From: Macrolepiota albuminosa
Lineage: Eukaryota; Basidiomycota; Agaricomycetes; Agaricales; Agaricaceae
NCBI GenBank assembly: GCA_027475525.1
Contig: JAMWFC010000134.1
Coordinates: 62,001 to 126,000 of the forward strand
DNA: 64,000 bases
Direction: 5' to 3'
Under the pieces are notes generated by a model. It saw only the letters and a program-made list of their open reading frames with translations. It was not told the origin of the DNA and searched no databases. Position numbers and translations under genes: made by a program. Of this stretch, positions 31,301-45,243 are shown one piece after another (positions within the stretch are counted from its first letter, which is position 1; every line of letters starts with the position of its first letter).

Positions 31301-34300
31301 TGATTCTTTGTGCCTAGCAATAGGGGGCAACTGAGCAAAATCACCTGCAAATACCATGTTCATATCACTGAAAGGGATATCTAGTCTACCAAACAGCTGA
31401 GCCAGTCTTGCGGAAATCTTATACAAGTCTTGACACAATAATATAGATACTTCGTCAAAAAACATGTATTCAACACCTAGTAAACGAGTTTTAATTTGAG
31501 TGAGTTGTTTCTTCAATACACCAACCATGTTGTTAATGCCAAACATTGAATGATATGTTGAGCCACTTATAAGCGATGCAGCAGTGCTGGTAGGTGCAAC
31601 CACAGCCAGACAATATGCCCCTCCTCTAGCTTCAAAATACTTGATGAGGGCTCGGAGCACCTGGGTTTTTCTGATGCCCTCCATTCCTCCCATATACAAT
31701 TTAAGTTGCTCAGGCATATATGACGTTGCGTGATTAGCCACAATGCGGAACACTCTCAGCTGTTCTTTGTTCAGCTTATAGTCTGAAGATATAATAGCAA
31801 TAGTAGGTTCCTATTTATCGTCTACATATATTTTCTGAAGATACTTCCGATCTACTACGTCGACATGTTCTAGTAGTTCTGGTACGCTGCCTGGTAACTT
31901 ACCACTGCATGCAGGTATGCTGGAATTTTGGCTCTTCAGCACCTCATCCCACTTTGCTGTAACAACAGCTTTCCAGTAAGAAGAGTTACGTTCTTCATTC
32001 ATAGGTTTAACAGCGTCGATTTGAGGAAACACCTGGTCCATTATAGGATCTCTCCACCCCAGATCTGCCATAGTTGCTCACATTTGCAGCATATCAGATC
32101 TATGTTTTAATTCTTTCTTGCCAAACACAGCAGATGCTTCTTTATCAACACCTGCAATTATATTGTCCATGTCCTCGAAGTTTTCAGTTTCATCCCACTA
32201 CATCATATCAGATAGTTTGTCTCTGGTCAGCATTGAATTAGTAAGACATACACCTCCGCTCTTCAGCTGAGCATAAAAGCTGTCAGCCGCATCTAAGCAT
32301 TCATATTGTATATTCATGTTCTTGAGCAATATGAGTTGATGCTTATTGAAGGATGTATATTTAAAAGCTAAATTCTATGTTTCTCCAGTATTTTTAAGGT
32401 TATGTCCTGTACGCCAAGGTTTGAAAAGCATTAACATGGTTGCACAATAGTACTACTCTCTATCTCCTTGATCCTTCCTAGGTAAATTTCTGCCTACTAA
32501 ATTAGGGACATGCCTACATAAAGGAGGATACACATAAGTACCATGAGTATTGGAAAGTGGATGACGAGTTGAGAATTTAATAATCACTGAATCCTGCATA
32601 TTTTTCATTCCACCAAGGGATATGTCGTCATCATCGACCAATATATTATGTGTTCTGTTGGTCACCTTTACTCTCTTACATCTCGACGACTACTTGTACA
32701 AAGTCATTCGGTCCAACTCCGGTCCTCTGAAAATATAATCAAATATGAGTGATAGCCCTATCACTCGTCCTTGTTTTTTAATTATTGCCAACTTATCGGA
32801 AAACTTGTCATTTAACTGGTCAGCAGCATTGTTCACCCAAGGACGTCTGGCCTCTTGAACAAAAGTAGGCCAATACAAATTCGAGAAGTTATGGTTAGTA
32901 TAGTGATCAGAATTGCCTAATAGATATATGCAAACCATTGGCGATCCCATTTCCATTTTAGCGCTAAGAACATTAGCTATCTTGGTCATTAGCGTGCAGG
33001 CTTTTTCTTGACAATTAAGTGGACCATTCAGTATATCTGCATGTTTAGTGAATATTGAAGTAACCGCCTCAAACGCAATGCATGTTTTGAGGGTGGGCTT
33101 CATAACATATTTAGTAATGTACAACAAAACAGTCTTGATGGCCATACCAGAGCGGAGGCTTGTTACGTCAGTATTGCATCGAAATAGGTAAGTAAGAGGA
33201 CTTGTAAACATATTGAGCCATGGTTCTGTTTTCCGCATGTTTAAAGCACCAGTAGTCGGATCAACTTCTGTGTGCGCATACAATGGACAAGAGAATCTTG
33301 CTCTACACTTATCTCATGGATTATCAAGACATCCTTTATGTTCCTTATTTTTTTTCTATATGCTCTTTTTGTCCTTAGTGGAAGTACATGTATGTATGTT
33401 TGATCAGTACAGCAGATTGTCCACCGTATGACAAAAGCAATCCCACCATCCTGCTGCATTATCACATGCTGCGCACAATGAGCATTCTTCTTTGTAAGGA
33501 ATGGACAGCTATTCTGAAAGTGACCTAGTGGGATCCATATATCCTGGTGCAGCTTTATTTAACGATATATGCTTTTCTACGTCTTCCAGTACTCCAGTCA
33601 AGAAATTGCCTCGATGTACTGATTCTAGATATTCTACAATAGCCTTTTGAAACCCTGACAACAAGTCCATGATTTTTTCCCTGACTTCATCTGGAGTTAA
33701 CCCTTCTCAAATCCACAAAAGCATGTGTAAATGGAGGGTAAGCTTACCTTGTTGCTCCATGGTACCATAGTATGCTAAAGTATGCCCATACAATCCTGAA
33801 TTATCTGAGTTGGTTCTTAATATGTAGATTATGAATGTATTTATCATAAAATGAAAGAAATGTGCACCAGCAATAGGATTCTTAGATATAAGACGGTAAG
33901 CATTGTCCAAAGTATAGAGCACAGACAGCGTGAAGGACGTTTTGCTATCTGCATAATAAAGACATATAGGGTGTTTTACATTGGCAGACGATAAAGTGAT
34001 ATACCAAGAAGAAGCACCTTTGCTTATGACAAAGGACCAGATCTCATTCCGCATGTGTTTTTTGGAAACAGCAGACTCTTCAACACTGCCAGAAATTACA
34101 TCCAAGTCATTTATTACATGGAAACAAGCTTTTTCATCTTCTGTAAACGGCTTCACTATATCTCCAGCTGCTATTCTTTGTGAAAGGTCAGAAAACACTT
34201 TTCTATTGACAGTTGTAAGATGGTCAGATATGTCATTAAAGTTTGCACGTTCTGTTGCTAGATAGCCTCCACTAGTAGCAGCCTTTACCTGTTCATGGCT

Positions 34301-35460
34301 GAAAGTAGCAAACGGGAATCCAGTATCTGTTTGAAAGCATTTATCATGATACATAAGCAAGTTGGCTTTATGAGCATGCACTGATACACCGCACTTGTTA
34401 CTGCCTATGCCACCCAGACCATAGGTGAACAGCCAAGGAAACAGTTGTGGATACAAATCTAGATCGCCAAATGTATTCTTGGGGTATGTAAAATGACCAA
34501 TATGCAGAGCCTTTCCATAATGTTGCATTGCAAGGCCTTTAAGTTTATTTGTAGTCTTGGCTGATAAAGCATCACTGATAAGGCCATAGACAACAAAGGG
34601 GCAATCGCCTGCATTGACACCAGACTCCTTATTATCTTCATGTACTGGTGGGTCTATTATACCAGCCTCGTCTGCACTTTGGTGATGAACAACGGATATA
34701 GGAGGAATATCTTCAGGATATCTCTCTAAGTTGCTGTACAATATTTCCAGATTGCTATATGAAGAATGGTTAAGTTTGAGCCATTCTAACACATGCTGAA
34801 CATTCTGTCTGCTCACAAGCAGAGGTAGCCTCTGTAATTCCTTAGCAGATGGCTTGCAAGGACCAGAAAATAAAATTGCAATCATGTTATTGAAGTCGGT
34901 TACAGGAAGTGGAAGGACGTGATATACCTTCTGAATAGGTGACTTAAAAGCAATAAGATGCACCTTCATCTTGCTCAGACTGGAGGCTGAAACATGAGCG
35001 TAACACAAGGACTTTCTTACCCTAGCAACTAATATCTGTTTGATCCAATTAAGTGTTTTAACATGTCAGGTATAGGGCCAATCCAAAAGCCATTGGCTAG
35101 CACATTTTTTGGAACAAGCCCATTGAACAATTGCTGTCTGCACAATCAACAAATGTGTTTACACGAGTGATCAATTACCGGTCCTCTCAGCTCCCTAACA
35201 CAATCTGTATCAGATAATTGTTCTATTTTGGTGACTTCTGGAATGCAAAGTACATCTAGATAACCTTTCATACTCTTAAGAGGATTCATATTGGCTACAG
35301 GATGTAGGAGACCACACACTACACAACCTGCTTCCTCCATGTATCTCTGTTCAGTGCCAGAACAAAAATTTCCTACAATATCCATGATTCGCGATTTACT
35401 AAGCGGATGTGGTGGAAATACTACACTTTCATCTGGATCCGGATATTCTTATTCAAGAGG
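28368..35460 (-). pseudogene. Helitron Rep/helicase polyprotein with C-terminal cysteine-peptidase-like domain, degenerate
   Basis: Minus strand, N to C. Zinc-binding-like N-domain (AGCVVCGLLHP, RELRGPVID; about 35460-35010, with a frameshift near 35035). Helitron-like N/Rep with the HUH motif TLHLHMLLW near 33720-33750. Middle region (GALNMRKTEPWLN, RCNTDVTSL; 33283-32690). PIF1 helicase 31753-30332 with degenerate Walker A (GGMEGIRKTQV, glycines lost), Walker B FFDEVS, motif GDFAQLPPI and C-terminal YASQGKTRPYN and YYTALSRSA. A tail with WNANSCMYDVV (about 29865) and, beyond the inserted LTR, FANSHFT and VWFHD, ending at TAA 28368-28370. Stops interrupt throughout (e.g. TGA after GTLII at 30332, TAG after DQGDRE); several sit at family tryptophans. 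The Rep nicks and the helicase unwinds DNA for rolling-circle transposition (established). Not functional here. Confidence 0.88.
28777..29511. mobile_element. Solo LTR nested in the Helitron gene
   Basis: 735 bp GC- and CpG-rich block in AT-rich surroundings, begins TGTCATGACCCC and ends ACCTGACA, with flanking CAGCT (28772-28776) and TAGCT (29512-29516), a 5-bp target duplication with one transition. The Helitron frame reads on across it (HAVNRRA before, VTSNLCQ after). It is unrelated to the 518-bp LTR family. Orientation not fixed. Confidence 0.85.
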
Positions 35461-35760
35461 TACGGCAATGCTTTGTTCAATGCATGTGGATTTACAGGTA
35501 TGTCTACGAGTACTGTGACGACAAGAATATGAGGATCATCTCAGTTTACATGTGTGATGGGCGATTGCCCACCATGCTGCGTCTTTGGTTCATTTATCTG
35601 GTTCAGATCATAACACCATAGTATTGATGACACATGATGGGCAACTGTGACTATCAAACTTAAAGGGTAATTCTTCCTTTAGTATAGAACTACTCATACT
35701 GATGCCATGCATGCGGGCAACCAGACAGATATTTTTTATAGACAAGTGGTTGATTAACTC
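35461..35760. other. No gene seen
   Basis: Between the Helitron N-terminus and the next degenerate frame; only short chance frames. The Helitron's 5' end may lie here, but I could not place it. Confidence 0.35.
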
Positions 35761-37863
35761 TCATACAGATATTTGTGCATGCACAAAGCCTTTCATCACA
35801 GAATATGATGCGAGACTGCTGGCATCTATGTGATTAACATATTTGAACACCTGCCCTACCAGGACATGATTGTGACTGGCAGACACATATGGACTAACTG
35901 CTTCTACAGGAAATGAATAGAACTTGCCACCACCAAAGTAAAGTACACAACTCGATATGTATCTCTTTGAGTAGTGGAGTGTACAAACATGGTTTTGTAA
36001 GATGATCAATGGACGGAGTATATTATATGCGTAGAGACAACTCGCATGCTCCATAGTAAGTATTACATGCCTGAGTGTGAGTACATAAACAAAGGACGGC
36101 CAGCCATCAGGAAGGTCAACATCCTCTTCAATTAAACATGCAATTACTGTAGCATCACATGAGCTATGTTTTACAGCAAGTCAAAATATACTAGTGCCAG
36201 ACACATAGTTCCTCAAAAAAATCACAAAATTATGCTATAGAATATGTCCTCTGGTTGATAGAACTTATAAAACACGACACGTCCTCACAGTATGCATACC
36301 GGTCCAAAATCGGCAAACATGTACCCAAGGGTATAGCAAATTGTATAGGTCGATGTAATTATGAGGAGACCATTGATTGTATATTTGTCCATCCAGATAA
36401 ACAAACTGCCATTTAATTGATGCAATATCTAGTTTGATATACAAACACTGTGAAAGATATTGGAATGTGTATAGATGTGAACGCATATAACATAAAAGGG
36501 CAACATGAGAGTGGTGCTGATTTATCTCAGCATAATCACATCGGTTAATATGGTGGGTGCATAAACCTATAAGAGGTGCAGAACCACCACGATCAAGTCG
36601 CATGCATGATACATTGCATTCTGAATGCATGCAGGTTGCGTTTGAAATGTTGTGTACCATATAGTATGGTTCAACAGGCTTTACATCGTTTAAAGAGGGT
36701 CTGGTTTGCATTCAGTTTAATATGTAGATGAAACATCAATTAATAGGGTATAACTGACCCAATATTATATGCATTTGCAGATACAACAAGGATATATAAT
36801 CCACACATGATGAGCAGATAGACACTAGCCCATCACTCAACAAAAAAGGTGATGAGTCGCATACTAATAACTTGAAAGGTAATATTTGTTACACAAGCGT
36901 CAAGACAGACAATTCTTCGGTAAGATCCATAATTCATTGTTACATAATCATTTGTATAGATGACCGCTGAGTATACAATTCATACTACATCAACGTATTA
37001 GCAAAACACACAAATATTTATATTAGTATATAGATACAAACACAATTTTTTTTTTTTTTTGATACATTAAATGTAAACCATTAAGCACAACAGATGACAA
37101 TAATATGGGGTCAGGGGTCAGATAATGTAATTTGGAAATGGACTACAATGAATAATTGATTAACCACCTGATAATACAGATGTGTTCCCATTATAAATAC
37201 GTACCTTGGTGATGAGTGTGTTCTGATGCAGTCAAAGACAGACAATTTCGTTTGCAAATATTTTGAGCAAATCCTGCAGTCAGACAAATTGGCAATCCTT
37301 TTCGTTGCAAACAATGATTAGATGGCAAAACAGTTTCCTCTGGCAAGGATTCAGGGTTCAAAGACTGATGCAAATATGGTTCATTTATAGCCTCATTAGG
37401 AAATTCGAAGTCATCATCAAAATTGTCTCCATCGCTGTATGCAAGGGTTTTGTAAACATCATCATCCTTAGGATTGTTGCAATCTAGGCAAGATGATATG
37501 TGCGATAGAGAGTACCTGAGTTCATATGCCGTTTTCTTATCTCCATACACCAGACTATTGAGGTAAGGACAATCTAGTAAATACAAATAAATAAACCAAT
37601 AATAATAGAAGACTGATGCAGCAAGACTATAGTGCACCGTATGCATCACAAGTAGATTTCTTGACGGTGTATAATAGTCCATTCCAATAAAATGATTGGT
37701 TAGAAGAACTGGCTGTCATAGTTTTGAAATAATCCCATGCAGGCCCGTCACGTATATATTTGCAAACTGCCATCCGAACTGAAGAGGTATCTAGCCCTTC
37801 AATCTCACTTTGTATTCCCAACGTTGATAGGCTTCTACTCGGACTGAGCGCATCAAGGGACAT
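35761..37863 (-). pseudogene. Intron-containing gene of unknown family, probably degenerate
   Basis: Begins with an ATG at 37863 (MSLDALSPSRSLSTLG). Further coding-like stretches: about 37575-37200 (acidic: NNPKDDDVY, SDGDNFDDDFEFPNEA, then KGLPICLTAGFAQNICKRNC, followed by a GT donor), 36711-36265 (NATCMHSECNVSCMRLDRGG, LCTHHINRCDY: a Cys/His-rich segment that could bind zinc) and 36054-35761 (SCVLYFGGGKFYSFPVEAVS). Introns are needed between them. No family recognised. A relation to the Helitron next door is possible but not shown. Confidence 0.3.
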
Positions 37864-38775
37864 TATAGGCCAACCAACACTTGACGTACTGAGGACTCTA
37901 GCAACCAGTTGGAAATATAGAGCAGCCCTAGCTCTGGCAACCGACTACAGGATTTAGACATTTATCCTAACCACTAGCTACCAAGCCTTCAGCACACTCC
38001 ATTCACCTATCCCAAGGATGAAGGAGGCTCATAACGTATAGCGCTAGCTAACACAACAGCGGGAGAGGACTCTAACTAAATCCCGATCACTTCCAGAAGG
38101 AGCCAGCAGCAGGCGCTGCCATTTGACGAGGCACTTCAATCAGAAGTCTAAAAGGATCAATGACGGCGGCACTGGATATACTTAAATCCAACATCTGGAC
38201 CTGTCAGGAACTGATACAATGAGTAGCGCTGACATTAGCGCTCACGGCGTCTGTCGAGGATTTTCCGACCATACCCCAGAACAGCCTGGCCAATTGGAGT
38301 TATAGTAAAAGTGAGCAGACTCAGGCAATTCTAAGCCAAATATAGAGTCGCCGCTGGTCGCCGTGGGTCATAACGCCGTTGGTCGCCGTCAGCCATGTGC
38401 AAAAGGTCGCTGTTGACAGGTTGCCGTTAGAGGAAACCACGAGGAGAGGCCCTAGGAGGTAGCGCCGCAGATGGACTTGTATCTTGGCAAACACGGTAGC
38501 ACATAGTATATAAAATAGCTACTTTACATGTATATAACAACGAATTGTAACCCCTCAAACACACAGTTACACTTAGCGTTCAAATCGCGCTAGCTTCCTT
38601 TGACTTCATCACTAAGTCGGGCGCTAGCCTCGTCTATCTCATCTTCATCGTTTACGGTGCCACCTACGGGCACAATACGCTGCGCTATTCATCTTTTCTT
38701 CAATATCTTTGCCTAAACTACGACGCTTACCGTCTGCCAGGTAGCCTCCGAAGCGCTATAATTTAGCGCATCATT
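37864..38775. other. CpG-rich block without genes, possible LTR relic
   Basis: Markedly more GC- and CpG-rich than both flanks. Contains several CGCTAGC motifs and a TATATAAAAT box near 38507 followed by a T/C-rich stretch, like an LTR promoter, but I found no matching termini or target duplication. Confidence 0.35.
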
Positions 38776-41700
38776 TTACCACTCCCACTCGAGCACACCG
38801 GGACCCTGTCGGGACTCCTCACAACTACGCACACCAAGCGCTGGAGACGGCATTGTACTGCATATACGTCTAGCGCACCCAACTACAGTTGGCGTCATCA
38901 ACGTATGAGCAGCTCTCTTAAGGCATATAAGCATGTGAGCATGACGAGCCAAAAACACGGAGTAAATAGCCTGGAATGCATCATAACTATTCAAAGTATC
39001 ACTAGGCCTGCAAAAGGTATGATGCAGGAAGTACCAGTACACGATTTTGCAGGCCCTTGAGTGGTTTTTGATAGATGACTCAAATGCACGGACGTCTGTA
39101 TTGAATGGGTAGTTTCAATTAATAAGAGCACTATGCAATTCGAAATAATTGCATAGTGAGAAAATAGACAAGGCACCTTCCCAGGTATCCCAATCCAGCA
39201 TATGATGATACTCCTGGTCTAAAAATAAATAATTAAATAAATAAAATTAAATAAACTAAAAATTAGAAGTCAACGTCAGGTATGCTTACCTAGGTCACCC
39301 TCAAAAAGTTTATTTGTATAGTGGTAGTAATGCGTGAGCATGCGAACCAGTATGGAATGAGATGCCGTTTCATGATCAGCGTTTGTGAGGGTTCAACTAC
39401 CTATGAAATGGTGATATATCCCAATAACGGAATCAGCAAGAGTGGTCGCTAGATAATAATGATCACGCAAACCAATCACCAGACATGGATAAGATAGAAA
39501 ATAGATCACGTACTGCCAGCATATTGAGAGTGCTCAGAGCATGCAGTTCCGCAGACAAAACAGCAGTGAACATGTCAACTAGGGAACCTCTACGCGTACG
39601 TTGAGTATCTAGCGAGGTGAAATCTATCATATGTAAGTATATGGAATAGAACACAAGAATACCCAAACAGGCATACCATAAATGGTGATAACACTGTATA
39701 TGTTGCAGACAGAGGTCAGTGTTGCACCAGTAAATCCGTTATCTACATGGTTGATGCCTTTGATCAATATGGCAGTGTGGTCAGTCAGATATTTAGAAAT
39801 GCTGGTATTAGTGGGGTCCATCAATTCATCCATAGAAGCAATCTTGATAAACATCGGTCTAGTCAACCCCATAACGACCAATTTGTAGAGTGAGTAAAAT
39901 CATTGCAAATCCTCTGTTAACTGTAGGGTGTTCAGCAGCAGTTACAGAAACAGATTACAGGACTTACATGGAATTTGGGAGTAAACCGATATGCACAGTT
40001 CATACCATAAATTGCATACTTGACAGGACTTTCCCCTGTCACGAATACAACGTCATTGGATACATTGATATCAGAATCATCGAACTCCAAGTCCTGAGGT
40101 CATACAACATACAGTGAAATAACATAGTAATCATATATAACAGTGTATAACGTCTGTCTGCCACATCATGCCCACCAAGTCGTCCAGTTTTGTTTGTCAA
40201 ATTGCTCAGATTTTTATTGCCAGCATTGACATCATCATTGAATGGATTGTCAGTAGTATCCTGTAAAGGTGACATATGTGTCCTATGAGTATTGCAAGAA
40301 TCGTCATCATCGATAGGTGGATGATACGAATCGCTACCAGCAGATTGAGAAGAATACATATCTTTATTACAAAGCCCATCATTATTGAACTTGTTATCAT
40401 ATGTAATTGCAGATGAACGGGAATTGTTGGGCACAGGAACATCGGTACCAGAGGCACTTCTGGTTAGTGAGGTCAGGAAAAGGTAAAACATCAGAATATA
40501 CCATCATATTGAGCTAATCAATTACATCGGATGGCAAAGATAGGGTAGCAGGAACATGTGAAGACCCGTTAATGAGGTTCAGCCAATGAGGTGCAGCATC
40601 CCTCACCACCCCCTCCAGATGTTGAAATGTGGATCTGAATTCCTGTAGGAGGTTTCCCCCCAGAGCTGCAGAAAACAACACCTTCCACAATGCCCGATCT
40701 GCTTCTACTACAGCAAGAGGTCGTTCTAGCCCTCCTATGTGATTCCATAACTACCACGTTAACAATACAATTAACTATCAATATGGCATGTGAGAGAACA
40801 ATCACACCTTAAAGACTGTTTCCTTCATGCCCACTTCATTATACTCATGAGAATTGAGTAACATGAGAGGCAATATAGCCAACGCAATATACAAAGAATT
40901 ATGAAGAACAGTTGTGTGACCTTGAGGAGCTGAACCGTGAACTTGGCAAATATGCGTGAGCCCAGACTGGTCATTCTCTGACCTGTGGTATCAAAATATA
41001 AGATGTAAATAACAATTAAACCGAAAAGTATTGTACCCGGAAACTATCATACTTTTGATGGACTCGATGTCCATAGGCAAAAATAAATTTCCCTGATACG
41101 AGCACCAATATTTTTAGCATTAACAATACACATACAATATAGATATTAACATACCTTAAGAAGACATCCCAAATGCAGGGCCACAGAGGTCAAGTTGATA
41201 AGTGTAGTGACAACATTTTTTTTCCCAACGTGCTGAGCAAGACTTGAGTACAAACAAATCAAGGGACTGCCTTCCAATGAATAATATGCAGAAGAGTCAA
41301 ATTGTTTATCTCTACATGCCTTGGATCAAAGTGCATGTATATGAGAGTTTAGGGCGTTCTGGGATCTCTCCAGTAGAGCAGGAATATTATTAAGGCTTCC
41401 CATAGGCTAGGTAATACATAAAATATCGTACTTGACCAATTGATAAGAGCCAATAGAAACAATGACACGTACTGCTTTGTAGTTGTCAACTATGGGACCA
41501 GATGAAGAGAATCTCCAAATAGCCCCCCCATTCATCATCTCAAATATGTCTACAACACAATAGGCCATGAGAATCTGAAATCGAGCATCCGTCAGAATCT
41601 TTTCAGGTATCATGGGCACATTATCTCCCACTATAAAAGCGCGAAACAGACAATATTGATCATCCTTGCAGGCAGGAGAAAACATAGCTTCCTCTGTAAT

Positions 41701-44700
41701 TATCTGGCTAACAAGTTGCTATAAAACGACAACAGCATGTACTTATAGTATCATCAACAATAAACGAGTCAACAATGTTCACTCATATGGATTGCCATGT
41801 CTCGTCCATAGTGGGTAGCAAGATCTCCATCCAATAGCAGTGCATTAGTGAACCAGGAACAGGATGCAAAAGCCTTGTTTGATAAGCAAGAATGCAGGGA
41901 AGTCACAGACATGTAACAAAAATATCAGAAAGTACGTGTGTATGTAGAGAAAGCAGGAGGGAGAACAAGATGGAGGTTTGGGGGTGTTAATATGCCACAT
42001 ATATATATATGTATAAAATATAAAATCAACATTTTCAGTAAATAAAATTATATATATAATAGCGGCCCATATTTAGATTGACATCAGATTAACTATGGAC
42101 AAATTTGAACAACAAGGATTAGTCATACAAAACAGACGACACAACCTTCAGCAAGTAAAACAATCAAACAGTAAATATGTGTTATAATATCAATGAATAC
42201 AAAGGTCATACCAAGTTAGTTTTATCCATCCACGACACTCTTACACGAGACCACTGGCACATTGCAAATAATGCATATTTTATTCATCACTCCAAATTTT
42301 GTAGTCAAACAGAGTGATGTATGCAAAAATGGTACGAGATAGTTCAGCAAAGGGATCAGAACGCAGCAAACAACAAAATCAAAATTATATCAACAAGCGT
42401 GGAAAATTGAAGGAACTATATGTGGTCCATGCGCCAGCAATCAGATTGCTTCTTTCTTTTTACCTTTTCCCTTGGGTAGCCTGGCAGAATGAGCTGGCTT
42501 AGAGGTAGCACCCCAATTTGTAGCCAATCTACCAACATCAGATCGGGGAGAAGCAGTTGAACCAGTGTCATGAGACGTCTTGGAGCTGGCATTGCAGTGT
42601 CCAGAGGGTATACCACTCACAGAACTAGAAGAAAAAATATCTTTTGACCCTCCCAGAGTGCCATATTCAGACCCTTCAAGACCACTGGGTCTCATCAAGG
42701 ATGCCATGCACCTGGTGCCTGCACCACCAACCACAACAATATCAGGAGTGTGAAGAACTATGATGAACTTGATGTTAGTCAAAAGGAAACTACAAATAAA
42801 TAAATAAATAACCAATAAGAATATCATAATAAATGGTCAAGATACACTGAAGAGGACCCTTCAAACCATCCAGCTGTGTAACCCACAGCAACAATGGACC
42901 TCTTGGGAACATCAGACGTGTTATCATTGTATGAGTGCCAACTAGCGATAGCATTGAAGTCAGCAGCCGAAAATTAAAAGGCAGGTCCAGTTTCTGAATG
43001 ACCATCGTATACAGGCACTGGAAATAAATAAATAGAGAAGTCAACAAATAATGACATAGAAGACACACCCATCAATTCATAATTTATTACCGCCTTCATA
43101 GAATTCTTGAAATTTGGAGTCGGTACAATAGGAGCAGATTTGACAGAAAATATTGAATTGTCTGTAAGTATAGGAGGCTTCAAAAAAGCAGGCACTGAAT
43201 AGCCACCCACTACAAAATGATGTCAACATGAAGGTATGCTACACGCAAGTTGAAAATTTACAGTTTTTGAAAGACATACTCTTCTCTTTGCCTCTGGTTA
43301 TAAAGGTCATCCCATAGCTTGAGTAAGAGCCCATGGGATCAGAACGCAAACCCAACGTGTTTCCAACATTGGCCATAGAACATAGGAATTCTTGCTGGAA
43401 TGGCACAATCATCAAACGTTTCTGTTTATAGGGGGACAAGTAACTGCTGACTTCTACGCCGAAATTGAAGAGATGGAAAGCAGACACAATGCCAAACATG
43501 ACGTCGATGCAAAAGGCATTACCTCCATAGTTTAAAGCAAGGCGACAAGATTTGGCAGTAAGATTATCAGGATGTATGTGAGCTGAATGCACGTATAAGC
43601 CATGTTTGACCTACAATAGGCCTCAAATCAAAGACCTATACATGTATGTAACAACAATGCACATGAACAAGACAACATAAGCACTTATTCTGCATTTTCT
43701 TTGGTCATTTTCGATATCATGGCTAATATACATGCAAATCGCACTGATCTGTCACTGATTTGTTTATCATATCTATACGGTATAATATTGAACATGCGAC
43801 TGTGCAAAAAATATGTCAATAAATAGAAACAGACCAGTATATATTGCGCCATGAATACTATAAACAGACATACGGAAAATAAGGAAGCATACTGTATGTA
43901 GAGGAAAACATAGAATCCTGTACGTCCGGCTGCATAACCAGAGGATTAGTAACCATAACAGTCAAATTAGTAGCACTGTCAAATCTAACAAAAAAAAAAA
44001 TCAGAATACAGAAATCAATCAAGCAAATAATAAGATGCTACTCTTCAATATCATAGTGTTCACCAGCACCAACATTGACAGGATCATTGTGTTTAGTAGT
44101 GACATCATGTACATAAGTACTGGCATCTTCCATAACACGACAATCTTTGTTATCATCAGCACACTCTTGTTCATCGGTGGAGGCAGCAAACACCAAGGAT
44201 TTGTTATTAGAATTGACACACACAATCAGCGCACTGTCTGAGAAAACTAAGTCTGCTGTATCAGCTTTGTCATTGGGTATTTCCAACGACTCAAAGCTAC
44301 TCCCATCAACTCCATCGTCAAATGCATTTTTATTGACAATAGGTTCACTAGTGGCATAAAATTTGTCATCCAATGAATGGGCAGGCAGTTTACAAACGTA
44401 AGATGTACCAATACTACAAATAAAAATAAAAATAAAAGACACAATGCATAAGCAGTATTTACAATAAATTTGAAAATAAAATACTGACACTTCTGGCAAA
44501 CCATCGCTTTCTGCAAGAGATATAATGCTATTTCTGTTATCCAGGAAATTGTCAGACACTGAATTATTGTCTGAATCAGCCTTTATGTTGGAAAGGATAC
44601 ATGTGGTCAATTTTGTGACCCCTGCAACCTGAGGTTTATCTAAAAGGGTGTGACTGTACCTGAAGATATATAAGAAACAACATTTTCAGAGTGGGTCATA

Positions 44701-45090
44701 CTACAAATAGTATAATCTGACTGATATAGTTTGCCCAGTTGGAGTAGACAGTGCATCATCTGTACTGGCTGAAAGCTTCTCCAAGGCACGTCTAAATAAA
44801 CAGTATGCAGTCAACTGAAGATCAATAACATAACATTAGTATGCACATAACCAGAGACTCAACACTTGAAGGGCTACCAGCCCTCTTCTTTTTTGGTGAA
44901 GGCGTACAGGGCATACTATCACTAAAAATGATAAGCAATCACTGACATCAACACGATATACAAGGATGTACACATCACAGGCAACATCAATTTTGCGCTT
45001 GACTGAAGAGAAAGATGCAGAATTGGTGTCGACAGGCAAGTTGCCAGCTAATACAGCTGCAAATATACTAATAGCACATGTCAAGGTCAT
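38776..45090 (-). pseudogene. Large multi-exon gene of unknown family, degenerate
   Basis: Consecutive exon-like stretches with matching GT..AG borders. N-terminal: SVKRKIDVACD, then a basic SPKKKRAGSPSS (nuclear-signal-like), RALEKLSASTDDALSTPTG and long acidic Asn/Asp/Ser-rich stretches (44610-44038). Middle: LALNYGGNAFCIDVMFGIVS (43592-43239), ADFNAIASWHSYND (about 42930). C-terminal: LFRAFIVGDNVPMIPEKIL (41685 on), GHTTVLHNSLYIALAILPL (about 40900), LGGNLLQEFRSTFQHLEGVV, VTGESPVKYAIYGMN, HTAILIKGINHVDNGFTGAT (39800), TLADSVIGIYHHFIG, YHHMLDWDTWEGAL. At least six in-frame stops (41407, 41326, 40514, 39900, 39393, 39115); four would be Trp after one G-to-A reversal. No known domain recognised. 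Confidence 0.5.
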
Positions 45091-45243
45091 ACATACAAAT
45101 GATTACATAATGCACATGTTCAATTGGTCTGCATTTCTTAGTCAAATATATCAGTATAATAATGAGTACATACAAATGATTACATAATGCACATGTTCAA
45201 TTGGTCTGCATTTCTTAGTCAAATATATCAGTATAATAATGAG
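45090..45243. repeat. Perfect 77-bp tandem duplication
   Basis: Copies 45090-45166 and 45167-45243; match ends exactly at both borders. Confidence 0.95.
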
